From contig JAPTHR010000008.1 of assembly GCA_029228645.1 (NCBI GenBank), positions 1 through 64,000 of the forward strand: a DNA stretch of 64,000 bases, given 5' to 3'. Under the pieces are notes generated by a model. That model made no database searches. It was not told where the DNA came from and was given only the letters and a program-made list of their open reading frames with translations. The position numbers and the translations under genes are program-made. Each line of letters starts with the position of its first letter. Position 1 is the first letter of the stretch. Origin of the DNA: Gammaproteobacteria bacterium Milos-ODIII6 (GTDB taxonomy: Bacteria; Pseudomonadota; Gammaproteobacteria; Chromatiales; Chromatiaceae). Below are positions 44,729 to 53,139 of the stretch, piece after piece.

Positions 44729-45605
44729 GTACCACCCGAAAACCCAGGTTCACATCCAGTTCGTCACGCAGGCGCGGGCGCCGCGCCGCACTCCGGGCAT
44801 GGACCGCCGCGTCGAACCAGGAACCGCCACGCACCACGATCCACTTATTGCGCCGTACCGCTGGCGCCGGGTGGGAGCGTGGCAGGGATGTATAGGAATT
44901 GCTCCAGTTCGAGCCAGTCATCTCCCAGACATTGCCGTGCATGTCGTGCAGCCCCCAGATGTTTGCCTGGTAACTGCCGACCGGCACGGTTTTGGCGACC
45001 GGCGCGCACTTGGGCAGGTAGAAGCGACGCCTGTCGCGTGCCTCCTCGTAGGGGAAGGCGGGCTTGAAATGCACCTCGCGACAGCTGACCGAGTCCCCGA
45101 AAGCGAACGGCGTGCTGGTGCCGGCACGGCAGGCGTACTCCCACTCCGCCTCGCTCGGCAGCCGGTAATGCTGTCCCGCCTGCTCGCTCAGCCAGGCGCA
45201 GTAGGCCTCGGCCTCGCCGTGCCGGATATTGATGACCGGGTGGCGACCCTCGCTGGTGATCAGGTCGGGACGCCAGCGCCAGCCGGTCGCGCGCTCAAAC
45301 TCAAGGAATTCCTCGGCGGTCACCGGGTGGATGCCGATGGCGAAAGGCTGCGCAATCTGTTGGTAATGCGACGGCCCCTCCTCCCTGCTGTGACCGAACT
45401 CACCCGGATGTGAACCCATGTCGAACATGCCCGCCGGCACGACGGCCAGTTCCGGCCCCTCCGCATTGCGCGTAAGGCGATCGCGAAAGAACGCTTCCAG
45501 CCGCAGTGCGCGCGCCGCCTCACGTTGCAGTTCCTGCCGTTCCGATTCCGACAGGTCGGGCATGAACAACCGTCGCTCACTCGTGGGGCGGATGGAGAAG
45601 GGCAT
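44718..45605 (-). CDS. FGE/SUMF1-fold protein lacking the catalytic cysteines
   Basis: A 295-aa protein with the formylglycine-generating-enzyme (sulfatase-modifying factor) fold. Typical blocks are [76 protein letters not shown] and RGGSWFDAA...[12 protein letters not shown]...LGFRVVREL. True FGEs carry two cysteines after GGSW; here that stretch reads FDAAVHARS, so formylglycine formation is not expected. Members with this change have diverse or unknown roles. ATG 45605 is chosen; an internal Met at 45563 is an alternative. No sulfatase gene is adjacent. Confidence 0.82.
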   Translation of the reverse strand: MPFSIRPTSERRLFMPDLSESERQELQREAARALRLEAFFRDRLTRNAEGPELAVVPAGMFDMGSHPGEFGHSREEGPSHYQQIAQPFAIGIHPVTAEEFLEFERATGWRWRPDLITSEGRHPVINIRHGEAEAYCAWLSEQAGQHYRLPSEAEWEYACRAGTSTPFAFGDSVSCREVHFKPAFPYEEARDRRRFYLPKCAPVAKTVPVGSYQANIWGLHDMHGNVWEMTGSNWSNSYTSLPRSHPAPAVRRNKWIVVRGGSWFDAAVHARSAARRPRLRDELDVNLGFRVVREL

Positions 45606-45849
45606 CGGATCAGCACGTCCATGTTTCGGGAGTTGGATAGTTGAAATTATCCTCAATCCCGGGAGGGTGTCCATGCTGATCGCAGCAACTATGGCGTTGC
45701 CGATACCCGACAGGCTCGAGATTGTCGCGCAGCCTCCTCAGGGAATATGCTCCGCTTCGATGATACGCTTGGGCCGCCGGGCAGGATCAAAACCTGCTTG
45801 TAAGCCGACCCGGCACCACCAGGACCCCAACCAGAGAGGAATGAAGAAA

Positions 45850-46161
45850 ATGGCCGATTACCTAGCCGACGTACAACGCTACGATGCCGATGCCGATGCC
45901 GCCGTGGTGGACAAGATCGTGAAATACCTCGGTATTGCCCTGCGCAGCAGCCGCGACGCGGCGCTCGTCTCCTGTTCCGAGAAAAGCGAGCTTGAGCGCG
46001 TGCGCGAGAAATGGTGCATGAAAAAGCTTGGCGCGGACGAGAGCGCTTCGGACGCCGCCATCAAGGCCGTCTGCGCGACCATGAAAGGCGATCGCCAGAA
46101 GGGCCGTGTGACCTTCTACTACCTGGCAGCCAAGGAACTGGGCAAGCTCGGCGACTTCTGA
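45850..46161 (+). CDS. DUF2853 family protein
   Basis: A 103-aa soluble protein of the DUF2853 family, with DKIVKYLGIALRSSRDAALVSC near the N-terminus and KGRVTFYYLAAKELGKL at the end. The ATG at 45850 is preferred over 45841 because AGGA (45837-45840) is 9 bases before the former and touches the latter. Function is unknown. It is monocistronic, divergent from the FGE-like gene, and followed by a strong hairpin. Confidence 0.82.
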   Translation: MADYLADVQRYDADADAAVVDKIVKYLGIALRSSRDAALVSCSEKSELERVREKWCMKKLGADESASDAAIKAVCATMKGDRQKGRVTFYYLAAKELGKLGDF

Positions 46162-46172
46162 TTGCAGCGACC

Positions 46173-46197
46173 GCAGGCCGGGACTTTTCCGGCCTGC
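46173..46197 (+). terminator. Strong hairpin after DUF2853
   Basis: Perfect 9-bp stem GCAGGCCGG (46173-46181) and CCGGCCTGC (46189-46197), beginning 12 bases after the stop. The Ts lie in the loop, not after the stem, so it is an atypical terminator. Confidence 0.4.
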
Positions 46198-46304
46198 GCT
46201 GCGATCGCTATTCACCCGCACTCCCTTCCCGTCTTCTGTTCCTGCGCCCAAGCCCCCCTTCGGCTGGCTCCACACCCTGACCGGGCCCGGGTTATGCTCG
46301 CCAC

Positions 46305-46793
46305 ATGAAGTTCCTGTGCGACGAGATGCTCAAGGGCGTGGCGCGATGGCTGCGCGCCGCCGGCTACGACACCCTGATCGCGCCCGACGGCACACCGGAC
46401 AGAAAGCTGATCGAACAGGCGCGCCAACAGCAACGCGTTTTCCTCACCCGCGACCGGCGCCTGGTGGCGGAACAATCGCCCGCCGACGACCTCGTGCTGC
46501 TGACATGCAACGGGCAGAACAGCTGCCTGGAGGAATTGCGCCGCAGGCTCGGCGTGGACTGGCTCCGGCAGCCCTTCAGCCGCTGCCTCCGGTGCAACAC
46601 GCTACTGATCGAGGCCGATCCGGAAAGATGGCGGGAGGTCCCCGAACAGTCGCGCGAACTGGCCACCCGCCTGCTTTACTGCCCCAGCTGCAATCAGTTG
46701 TTCTGGGACGGTGGACACGTTGCCCGGATGCGCGCCCGCCTGCAACAGGCAAACGCGGCGGCGATCGCCCCACACCGGCACTCCAGCAACTGA
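46305..46793 (+). CDS. Mut7-C RNase-domain protein
   Basis: A 162-aa protein of the Mut7-C (DUF82) family, a PIN-like fold predicted to be an RNase. The N-terminus MKFLCDEMLKGVARWLRAAGYDT, with acidic residues at Asp6/Glu7, and VFLTRDRRL with its Asp match the family. The C-terminal part has a zinc-ribbon with CLRCN and CPSCN cysteine pairs. Length is typical. It is convergent with dnaE2, with only five bases between the two stop codons. The RNA target is unknown. Confidence 0.85.
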   Translation: MKFLCDEMLKGVARWLRAAGYDTLIAPDGTPDRKLIEQARQQQRVFLTRDRRLVAEQSPADDLVLLTCNGQNSCLEELRRRLGVDWLRQPFSRCLRCNTLLIEADPERWREVPEQSRELATRLLYCPSCNQLFWDGGHVARMRARLQQANAAAIAPHRHSSN

Positions 46794-46798
46794 GCGGT

Positions 46799-49700
46799 TC
46801 AATGAAAATCGCGTGAGCGGACCCGGAGCGCCCCCAGCAGGTCCGAGTGGTTTTCGAGCGTCCGGCACACCAGGTGCTGCACGCCCTCGGCCCGCTGGAC
46901 CTCCGCCACCACCCCCAGCAGCCCGGCACCGAGCAACACCTTGCGCTGGCGTTCCGCCAGGTCGGCCCAGATCAACAGGTTCTGGGTGCCGGTCTCGTCC
47001 TCGATGGTAACGAACACCGCCCTGCCCCCGCCCGGGCGCTGTCGGATCAGCACCAGTCCGGCGGTGCGCACCAGTTCGCCCGGGTGTCTCTCCCTGACCT
47101 GTGCTGCACTGAGCAGCCCCCTTGCCTGCAGGTACTCGCGCAGCAGGGCCAGGGGATGCGCCCTCAGGCTGAGGCCGAGATGGCGGTAATCGGCCAGCAC
47201 CTCGTGTCCCAGGTCGGGTTCGGGCAGGCGGGTTGACTCCTCGGCAATCGAGAACTCGGGAAACAGCGGCAAGGCGCGCTCCACCCCGGCGGCCTCCCAG
47301 GCGGCGCGGTAACGATGACCACTCAACCCCTGCAGGGCATCTGCCGCGGCCAGGGCCGACAAATCGCCTCGGTCGAGCGCGGCCCGAAGGGCGAGTTGCT
47401 GCAGATCCTGAAAGGAACGCCCGGCGCGCGCCTCGAGCAGGCGTTGCGCACCGCTGTGCGACAACCCGGCAACCAGGCGCAGGCCCAGGCGCAATGCCGG
47501 TCGGCCCTCTGGGTCCGCCTCCAGCGAGCAATCCCAGGCGCTGAAACGCACATCCACCGGCAGCACCTCGACGCCATGCTCACGCGCATCCCGCACCAGC
47601 TGTGCCGGCTGGTAAAAGCCCATCGGCTGGCTGTTGATGATCGCCGCGCAGAAGGCCGCCGGATGATGGCACTTGAGCCACGCCGAGACATACACCAGCA
47701 GGGCGAAGCTGGCCGCATGTGACTCGGGGAAGCCGTATTCACCGAAGCCGAGGATCTGACGGTAGATACGCTCGGCAAAGTCCTGCGCATAACCACGCGC
47801 CGCCATGCCCTGCATCAGCTTGTCGCGGTACGGCTCCAACCCGCCGCGGCGGCGCCAGGCGGCCATGGCACGCCGCAGGCCATCCGCCTCGCCCGCGGAA
47901 AAGCCGGCCGCCACCATCGCCAGCTTGATCACCTGCTCCTGGAAGATAGGCACCCCGAGGGTGCGCTCCAGCACCTCGCGCACCGCCTCGGAGGGGTATT
48001 CGACCGGCTCCCTGCCCTGCCGCCGGCGCAGATAGGGATGCACCATGTCGCCCTGGATGGGGCCGGGACGCACGATCGCGACCTCGATCACCAGGTCGTA
48101 GAAACCCGCCGGCCGCAGGCGCGGCAGCATCGCCATCTGCGCGCGCGACTCGATCTGGAACACTCCGATGGTGTCGGCGCGCTGGATCATGGCGTAGGTG
48201 GCCGGGTCTTCGGGGGGGATGTTGGAGAGGTTCAGACTCCCCTCCCCAGCCCTCCCCGCAGGCGGGGAGGGGGCAGATACCTGTTCGGAGTACGCCGGAC
48301 TATTCACCTCCCCCACCTGTGGCGGAGGCACCGCGGTCATTCCCCTCCCCCACGTGTGGGGGAGGCTGGGAGGGGGAACCTGCCTCTCCCCGGCTCTCTC
48401 TACGAGTGGGGAGGGAGCAGATACCTGCCCGGGATACGCCGGACTGTTCCCCTCCCCCACCTCCGGCGGAGGCAGCGCGATCATTCCCCTCCCCCACGTG
48501 TGGGGGAGGCCGGGAGGGGGAACCTGCCTCTCCCCAGCTTTCCCTACGAGTGGTGAGGGGGCAGATACCTGTTCGGGATACGCCGGACTGTTCACCTCCC
48601 CCACCTGTGGGGAGGACGTTTCCCTGTGCGCTGAACACCCGCGACCATTCACCTCCGCCACAGGTGGGGGAGGCAGCGCGGTCATTCCCCTCCCCCACGT
48701 GTGGGGGAGGCCGGGAGGGGGAACCTGCCTCTCCCCAGCTCTCCCTACGAGTGGGGAGGGAGCAGATACCTGCCCGGGATACGCCGGACTGTCCACCTCC
48801 CCCACCTGTGGGGAGGACGTTTCCCTGTGCGCTGAACACCCGCGACCATTCCCCTCCCCCACCTGTGGGGGAGGCCGGGAGGGGGAAAATCCATTGATCA
48901 GGTCCAGCGCCCGCCGGATCGCGCTCAGCATGCCCAGCGCCAGGATGTCGATCTTGAGCAGGCCGAGCGACTCCAGGTCGTCCTTCTCCCACTGGATCAC
49001 GGTCCGCTCCGGCATGGCAGCGTTCTCGATCGGCACCAGTTCGTCGAGGCGTTCGCGTGCAATCACGAACCCGCCCACGTGCTGTGACAGATGGCGTGGA
49101 AAACCGAGCAACTGGTTGACCAGCACCCGCAGGCGGCACAGGCGTGGGTTCTCCGGATCGAAACCGGCCTCGACCAGGTGATCCGCCTGCAGCTCACCAC
49201 TGCGGCGCCAGGCCGAAACCGACTCCACCAGGGTGCTGATCTGCCCCTCCTCCAGTCCCAGGGCCTTGCCCAGGTCACGCACCGCACTGCGGCTGCGGTA
49301 GGTGATCACGCAGGCCGCCAGTGCCGCCCGCTCGCGCCCGTACTTGTTATAGATGTACTGGATCACTTCCTCGCGTCGCTGGTGTTCGAAGTCCACATCG
49401 ATATCCGGCGGCTCGCCCCGTTCGCGCGAGATGAAACGCTCGAACAGCAGGTTCATGCGCGCCGGATCGACTTCGGTGATGCCGAGGCAGTAGCACACCG
49501 CGGAATTGGCCGCCGAGCCCCGCCCCTGACACAGGATTCCCTCGGCCCGGGCGAAACGCACGATGTCCCAGACCGTCAGGAAATAGGGTTCGTATTCCAG
49601 CTCTGCAATCAGGCTCAACTCGTGCTCGATCTGTGCGCGCACCCGCTCGCGGCAACCATCCGGCCAACGCCTTTGTATGCCCTGCTCCACCAGCTCGCGC

Positions 49701-50494
49701 AGGAAGGTACGCGGTGTCTGCTGTTGGGGTGTCACATCGTCCGGATACTGGTAACGCAGCTCGTCCAGAGAAAAGGTGCAGCGATCGGCGAGCTGCAGGG
49801 TCGCCTGCAACAGCTCCGCCGGGTACAGCGCCTGCAGCTCGGCCAGTGGACGCAGGTGACGTTCGCCATTGAGCAGCGCCTCGGCACCCAGCTCGGATAA
49901 CGGCCGGCCGAGACGGATCGCGCTCAGGGCATCCCGCAGGGCCCGCCGCCCGCGCGCATGCATGCAGACATCTCCGACCGCCACCAGTGGCAGCCCACTG
50001 GCCTGCGACCAGGCACGGTATTGCGCCAGGCGCTGCGCATCATCGCCCTCGCGCAACAGGGCCAGCCCCAACCAAGCGCGTCCCGCGAAGTGCCGTGCGA
50101 ACCAGCTGAGCGCCTCTTCGCAAGACGGCAACAGGACCCCGAGACAGTCATCCAGATGGGCCTCGAAGTCGATCTGGGCAATCTGGTAGTGCCCTTTTTC
50201 CGCATGCCGACGGGCGTGCGTGATAAGGCGGCACAACCCGGCATAGCCGCTGCGGTTGCGCGCCAGCAGGATGATCCGGCTGCCGTCATCGAGCACGAAG
50301 TGGCTGCCGACCAGCAGCTTGAGCCCGGCTTCCCCGGCCGCCTCGTGCGCCCGCACCACGCCGGATAGCGAGCACTCGTCGGTGAGCGCCAGCGCGGCAT
50401 AGCCCAGCTCCGCGGCACGCCGAACCAGTTCCTCGGGATGGGAGGCGCCCTGCAGGAAGGTGAAGTTGCTGATACAGGAGAGTTCGGCGTACAT
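46799..50494 (-). CDS. dnaE2: Error-prone DNA polymerase DnaE2 with repeat-derived in-frame insertion
   Basis: A 1231-aa translesion polymerase of the C family, working with ImuA and ImuB in SOS mutagenesis. The start ATG 50494 gives the family opening MYAELSCISNFTFLQGASHP of the PHP domain. The polymerase core includes CQGRGSAANSAVCYCLGI, the catalytic PDIDVDFEH and RADTIGVFQIESRAQMAMLPR; a C-terminal OB fold is present (ETGTQNLLIWADL). Between LSAIRRALDLINGF and LSNIPPEDPATYAMI, about 220 residues of Pro/Gly-rich repeats replace the few residues found in other DnaE2 proteins. They are encoded by palindromic repeat DNA at 48228-48886. The frame stays open, so the protein may still be made. 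Normal DnaE2 has about 1020-1050 residues. Confidence 0.9.
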   Translation of the reverse strand: MYAELSCISNFTFLQGASHPEELVRRAAELGYAALALTDECSLSGVVRAHEAAGEAGLKLLVGSHFVLDDGSRIILLARNRSGYAGLCRLITHARRHAEKGHYQIAQIDFEAHLDDCLGVLLPSCEEALSWFARHFAGRAWLGLALLREGDDAQRLAQYRAWSQASGLPLVAVGDVCMHARGRRALRDALSAIRLGRPLSELGAEALLNGERHLRPLAELQALYPAELLQATLQLADRCTFSLDELRYQYPDDVTPQQQTPRTFLRELVEQGIQRRWPDGCRERVRAQIEHELSLIAELEYEPYFLTVWDIVRFARAEGILCQGRGSAANSAVCYCLGITEVDPARMNLLFERFISRERGEPPDIDVDFEHQRREEVIQYIYNKYGRERAALAACVITYRSRSAVRDLGKALGLEEGQISTLVESVSAWRRSGELQADHLVEAGFDPENPRLCRLRVLVNQLLGFPRHLSQHVGGFVIARERLDELVPIENAAMPERTVIQWEKDDLESLGLLKIDILALGMLSAIRRALDLINGFSPSRPPPQVGEGNGRGCSAHRETSSPQVGEVDSPAYPGQVSAPSPLVGRAGERQVPPPGLPHTWGRGMTALPPPPVAEVNGRGCSAHRETSSPQVGEVNSPAYPEQVSAPSPLVGKAGERQVPPPGLPHTWGRGMIALPPPEVGEGNSPAYPGQVSAPSPLVERAGERQVPPPSLPHTWGRGMTAVPPPQVGEVNSPAYSEQVSAPSPPAGRAGEGSLNLSNIPPEDPATYAMIQRADTIGVFQIESRAQMAMLPRLRPAGFYDLVIEVAIVRPGPIQGDMVHPYLRRRQGREPVEYPSEAVREVLERTLGVPIFQEQVIKLAMVAAGFSAGEADGLRRAMAAWRRRGGLEPYRDKLMQGMAARGYAQDFAERIYRQILGFGEYGFPESHAASFALLVYVSAWLKCHHPAAFCAAIINSQPMGFYQPAQLVRDAREHGVEVLPVDVRFSAWDCSLEADPEGRPALRLGLRLVAGLSHSGAQRLLEARAGRSFQDLQQLALRAALDRGDLSALAAADALQGLSGHRYRAAWEAAGVERALPLFPEFSIAEESTRLPEPDLGHEVLADYRHLGLSLRAHPLALLREYLQARGLLSAAQVRERHPGELVRTAGLVLIRQRPGGGRAVFVTIEDETGTQNLLIWADLAERQRKVLLGAGLLGVVAEVQRAEGVQHLVCRTLENHSDLLGALRVRSRDFH
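48228..48886. repeat. Palindromic repeat cluster inserted in frame within dnaE2
   Basis: About 660 bases of mosaic repeat. Palindromes such as CTCCCCCACGTGTGGGGGAG occur three times (near 48343, 48488 and 48688), each followed by CTCCCCAGCTCTCCCTACGAG-type arms and GCAGATACCTG-type spacer. Units repeat at 144 and 201 bases, both multiples of three; the longer one carries an extra 57-base segment containing GAGGACGTTTCCCTGTGCG, which also recurs near 48810. In translation it gives repeated peptides such as QVSAPSPLVG and PPPGLPHTWGRGM. No other copy was seen in this window. Confidence 0.88.
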
Positions 50495-50716
50495 CAGTTT
50501 TTGATGCGCGCGGCGGCGCGCACCCGCAACCAATAGCAGAGGCTTTTTCTTTGTTGATCCGGCTTTTTTTCTTTCGAAAAAGATCTCTTTGTTACTTTTG
50601 TTGACTCGCTAACGCTTGCCCTTTGTGCCAGCCTGCGGCTGTTCTGCACAGCAAGCTGTTTGTCGCCAAAAGCAACCAGGACAATCTCCTTCATACGAGG
50701 ACGCATCGGTATACGT
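50495..50716. other. dnaE2-imuB intergenic stretch, low-GC with repeat-like sequence
   Basis: This gap is much more T-rich than its surroundings (TTTTTCTTTGTTG and TTTTTTTCTTTCGAAAAAG). It contains short imperfect palindromes (TTTCGAAA; GCCAGCCTGCGGCTG) and resembles dispersed intergenic repeats around CTTTGTTACTTTTG known from many proteobacteria. A 123-codon minus-strand frame runs through it but shows only low-complexity Lys/Ser/Arg sequence. Confidence 0.4.
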
Positions 50717-52144
50717 TCAATCAAACAGGCCATGCAGAAACCATTTTCCTGATCGCCGCTCCTGGTACACCCACAAGCGCGCCCCCTCCGGATTGATCGC
50801 CTGGTAGTAATCGCGCGCGATGTCCTGCCCATCCCACCAGCCGCTCTCGATACGACGATGTCCACCCTCTAGCCGCAGCGGCCCCCCGTGCTGCGGCACG
50901 CCCTTGCTGACCGTGAGTGGACGTGGCCTGGGTAACAGCCACACCGGCAGTTCCCCCCTGGGTGGCGCGCCGGAACGGCCATGGCCGGGCGGACACAGGG
51001 CGATGCTCTGCTCGGGACGATGATCCGCCGGCATTCCGAGGCCACGTATCCGCTGCGGGCCGAGGCGGCTGCCGAGACGTTCCAGCAGGCTGTCGTCACG
51101 ATCGCCGCTCGATTCGAACAGGTCCGTGCCCCGCTCGGCATAGGGCAGGCAATCGTCCACCCGCAGACGCAGTGCGATTACCGGGGCCTCCAGCCGGACC
51201 CGTTCAATGCGCTCCCGGAACAGTTCCATCAAATGCTCCGGATCGCGCTCGGCCTTCAACAATCCCTGGCGGAAACGGGTATCCGGATGCCCGTCGCGGT
51301 GCTGCAAAGACCACTCCAGGCGCTGGGTGGCGATCCCACGTCCACGCAGAAACCCTCCCAGCGCCAGCAGCAGGCGGCGCGCCGGAAAGACCAGCGCGTT
51401 GTGATGCACGATCTCGGCCTGCAGTTCCACGCCCTGCTCGAAATGAGCCGGTGGCTGCCAGGCCTCGCGCGGGTCGGGCGCGCGTCCCAGGAGCCGGTCG
51501 AAAAGCTGCAGCAATAACGGTCCGGCGCGTCTTGCCAGTTCGGGACGCGGCAGTGCCAGGCACTCGCCAATGGTGTGCAGGCCGATATCCTCAACCAGGC
51601 GGCGTATAGCCCGCTCACGCGTCAGGCGTGCGAGCGGGATCTGCTCCAGCTCCGCATGCAATGCCGGTTCGTTCAGGACCCGGCTTGTCGGGCGTTCACG
51701 CGCCAGCAGGCCGGCCGCCATCGGCGTCGGCGCCACCCCCCATGCCAATTCGAACCCGAGCTGCGGCGCCTCTGCGATAACCCGTTGCAGCAGCGCCTCC
51801 AGGCCGTTGAACAGGCGCAGACTGGCACCGATCTCGAGCAGGATCAGCGAGGGCTCAAAGCTGATCCGCGAACTGAATTGCAGCGCCCAAAACGCCAGTT
51901 CGCGCAGTGTCTCCTGCTCACGGGCCGGATCCCGCTGATGCATCTGCAGGCTGGCATCCAGCGCCAGGGCGCTCTGCAGGCGCAGCCCCGGGCGGACACC
52001 GGCGGCACGTGCCAGCCGGTTGCAGCGCAACACCTGCTCGCCGTTTTTCCGATGCACGATGACCGCCAGCGGAACATCCGGGGTATCCGTCCGGGCAAAG
52101 ACCTCCAACGGCAGCTCCGGAAAATACAGTCCCAGCCACAACAT
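50717..52144 (-). CDS. imuB: ImuB, catalytically inactive Y-family polymerase homologue
   Basis: A 475-aa protein of the UmuC/DinB-like fold that acts as the hub of the mutasome, linking the beta clamp, ImuA and DnaE2. The first motif LWLGLYFPELPLEVF lacks the metal-binding Asp of active Y polymerases, as is usual in ImuB. Other parts: LLLEIGASLRLFNG in the palm, LVEDIGLHTIGECLALPRPEL in the helix-hairpin-helix region, and the C-terminal end with GWWDGQDIARDYYQAINPEGARLWVYQERRSGKWFLHGLF, abbreviated as the conserved YYQA and WVYQ blocks. It overlaps nothing; imuA ends three bases upstream of its start, and dnaE2 follows after 222 bases. Confidence 0.92.
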   Translation of the reverse strand: MLWLGLYFPELPLEVFARTDTPDVPLAVIVHRKNGEQVLRCNRLARAAGVRPGLRLQSALALDASLQMHQRDPAREQETLRELAFWALQFSSRISFEPSLILLEIGASLRLFNGLEALLQRVIAEAPQLGFELAWGVAPTPMAAGLLARERPTSRVLNEPALHAELEQIPLARLTRERAIRRLVEDIGLHTIGECLALPRPELARRAGPLLLQLFDRLLGRAPDPREAWQPPAHFEQGVELQAEIVHHNALVFPARRLLLALGGFLRGRGIATQRLEWSLQHRDGHPDTRFRQGLLKAERDPEHLMELFRERIERVRLEAPVIALRLRVDDCLPYAERGTDLFESSGDRDDSLLERLGSRLGPQRIRGLGMPADHRPEQSIALCPPGHGRSGAPPRGELPVWLLPRPRPLTVSKGVPQHGGPLRLEGGHRRIESGWWDGQDIARDYYQAINPEGARLWVYQERRSGKWFLHGLFD

Positions 52145-52147
52145 CGT

Positions 52148-52753
52148 TCAAAGAGGCACGCTGCAGTGCTGCCCGCCCCAGCCACCGGGACGCTTCAGGA
52201 CCGCGACGTCCAGTCCGATGGGGCTGGGCATCACCCGCAGGCGCAGGGCGGCATGGCTGGCCTGGGCGGTGGCCCGCAGCGAGCGGAACAACACCCCGGT
52301 GCCGCCACCCTGCTCGGCAGCCAGCTGCAGGCGCCGTAACTGCGCCGCCTGCAGTCCTTCCGGCCAGGCCAGCACCAGGGCGCAGGAGGAGGAACGCAGC
52401 AGCTGTTCGCTCGCCCACAGGCACTGCTGCCGGTCTTCCTCCTGGACCAACAGGATGCGCTGCAGATCGACCCCGGCGGCGACCAGCGCCGGGGCATAAG
52501 GCAGGTACGGCGGCCCCACCCAGGCCAGCCAGCGCTCGCTCCGACTGAGATACGCCAGCAACGGCAGCAACAGCGACAGCCCCTGGCGACCGGGACTGAG
52601 CAGCTCACAGACCGCGCCCCTGGGCCAACCGCCAATGCAGTCATCCAGGACCCGCCAGCCGGTCGGCTCGTAACGCTGCCCCGGCGACGCCGGGGCACGC
52701 CCACGCCACAACGCTCCCTGGCTGATCAGTTCTTCGATGGGCTCGCCCGGCAT
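52148..52753 (-). CDS. imuA: ImuA, translesion-synthesis accessory protein
   Basis: A 201-aa RecA/SulA-like protein required with ImuB and DnaE2 for induced mutagenesis. Family features are GWRVLDDCIGGWPRGAVCELL, an altered Walker-like segment (SPGRQGLSLLLPLLAYL) with no true P-loop lysine, and VLAWPEGLQAAQLRRLQLAAE. ATG 52753 is chosen with GAGGAG 8 bases upstream; the longer frame runs into the terminator hairpin. A direct-repeat SOS box (GTTC-N7-GTTC) lies 24 bases before the start. The gene order imuA-imuB-dnaE2 is the standard operon. No lexA copy leads the operon in this window. Confidence 0.88.
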   Translation of the reverse strand: MPGEPIEELISQGALWRGRAPASPGQRYEPTGWRVLDDCIGGWPRGAVCELLSPGRQGLSLLLPLLAYLSRSERWLAWVGPPYLPYAPALVAAGVDLQRILLVQEEDRQQCLWASEQLLRSSSCALVLAWPEGLQAAQLRRLQLAAEQGGGTGVLFRSLRATAQASHAALRLRVMPSPIGLDVAVLKRPGGWGGQHCSVPL

Positions 52754-52776
52754 GTGTATTCTCCTCGAGAGATGGA

Positions 52777-52791
52777 GAACCAATATAGAAC
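52777..52791 (-). promoter_or_regulatory. Candidate LexA/SOS box GTTC-N7-GTTC
   Basis: On the minus strand GTTCTATATTGGTTC, two GTTC repeats separated by seven bases, the form of the alphaproteobacterial LexA box. It lies between the terminator and the imuA ribosome site. The E. coli-type CTGT-N8-ACAG was not found here. Confidence 0.55.
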
Positions 52792-52800
52792 AAACGAGGC

Positions 52801-52828
52801 AAAACAAAAACCCGGGATTTGACCCGGG
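52801..52828 (-). terminator. Terminator between metA and imuA
   Basis: Read on the minus strand, CCCGGG-TCAAAT-CCCGGG forms a perfect 6-bp stem (52823-52828 with 52811-52816) followed by TTTTTGTTTT. It separates the imuA cassette from upstream transcription from metA. Confidence 0.75.
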
Positions 52829-52908
52829 CTGCCTGACCATCGAGGGGGCGCACTTTATCGAGGGGTCGGAGTCAAACAGGTGCCGAGTCCAAAACCGAAC
52901 ATGAATCC

Positions 52909-53087
52909 TTCGCGGCCAAGGCCGCTCCTACACAAAGCCCTCGGCCTGTTTTGTAGGAGCGAGCTTGCTCGCGAACCCTTTCCTTTCGCGGGCAAGCCCG
53001 CCTCCTACGAATCGAGGTACCGCCACCCCACAGGCGTGTAGGAGCGAGCTTGCTCGCGAATGTTCTTTCGCGGCCAAGGCCGCTACG
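52909..53087. repeat. REP-like palindrome cluster 3
   Basis: Five units in the metA-imuA gap: type A inverted (52909), type B forward (near 52953), type C inverted with one extra base (near 52984), type B forward (near 53038), and type A inverted with a deletion (53067). Orientation alternates as in the other arrays. No gene is seen between 52792 and 53139. Confidence 0.85.
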
Positions 53088-53139
53088 AACAGCGCCGTGG
53101 GGTGTGGTGACGAAGGAACCGCACCCCATGCGGGTTTGC

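Noticed and set aside
48228-48886. Possible intein or frameshift in dnaE2
   Set aside because: No intein splice motifs or homing endonuclease; the frame is continuous and the extra sequence is made of short palindromic repeats.
52801-52860. tRNA-like 3' end (GGTCAAATCCCGGG resembles a T-arm)
   Set aside because: No acceptor or anticodon stem can be built from the flanks; the hairpin with a following U-tract is a terminator.
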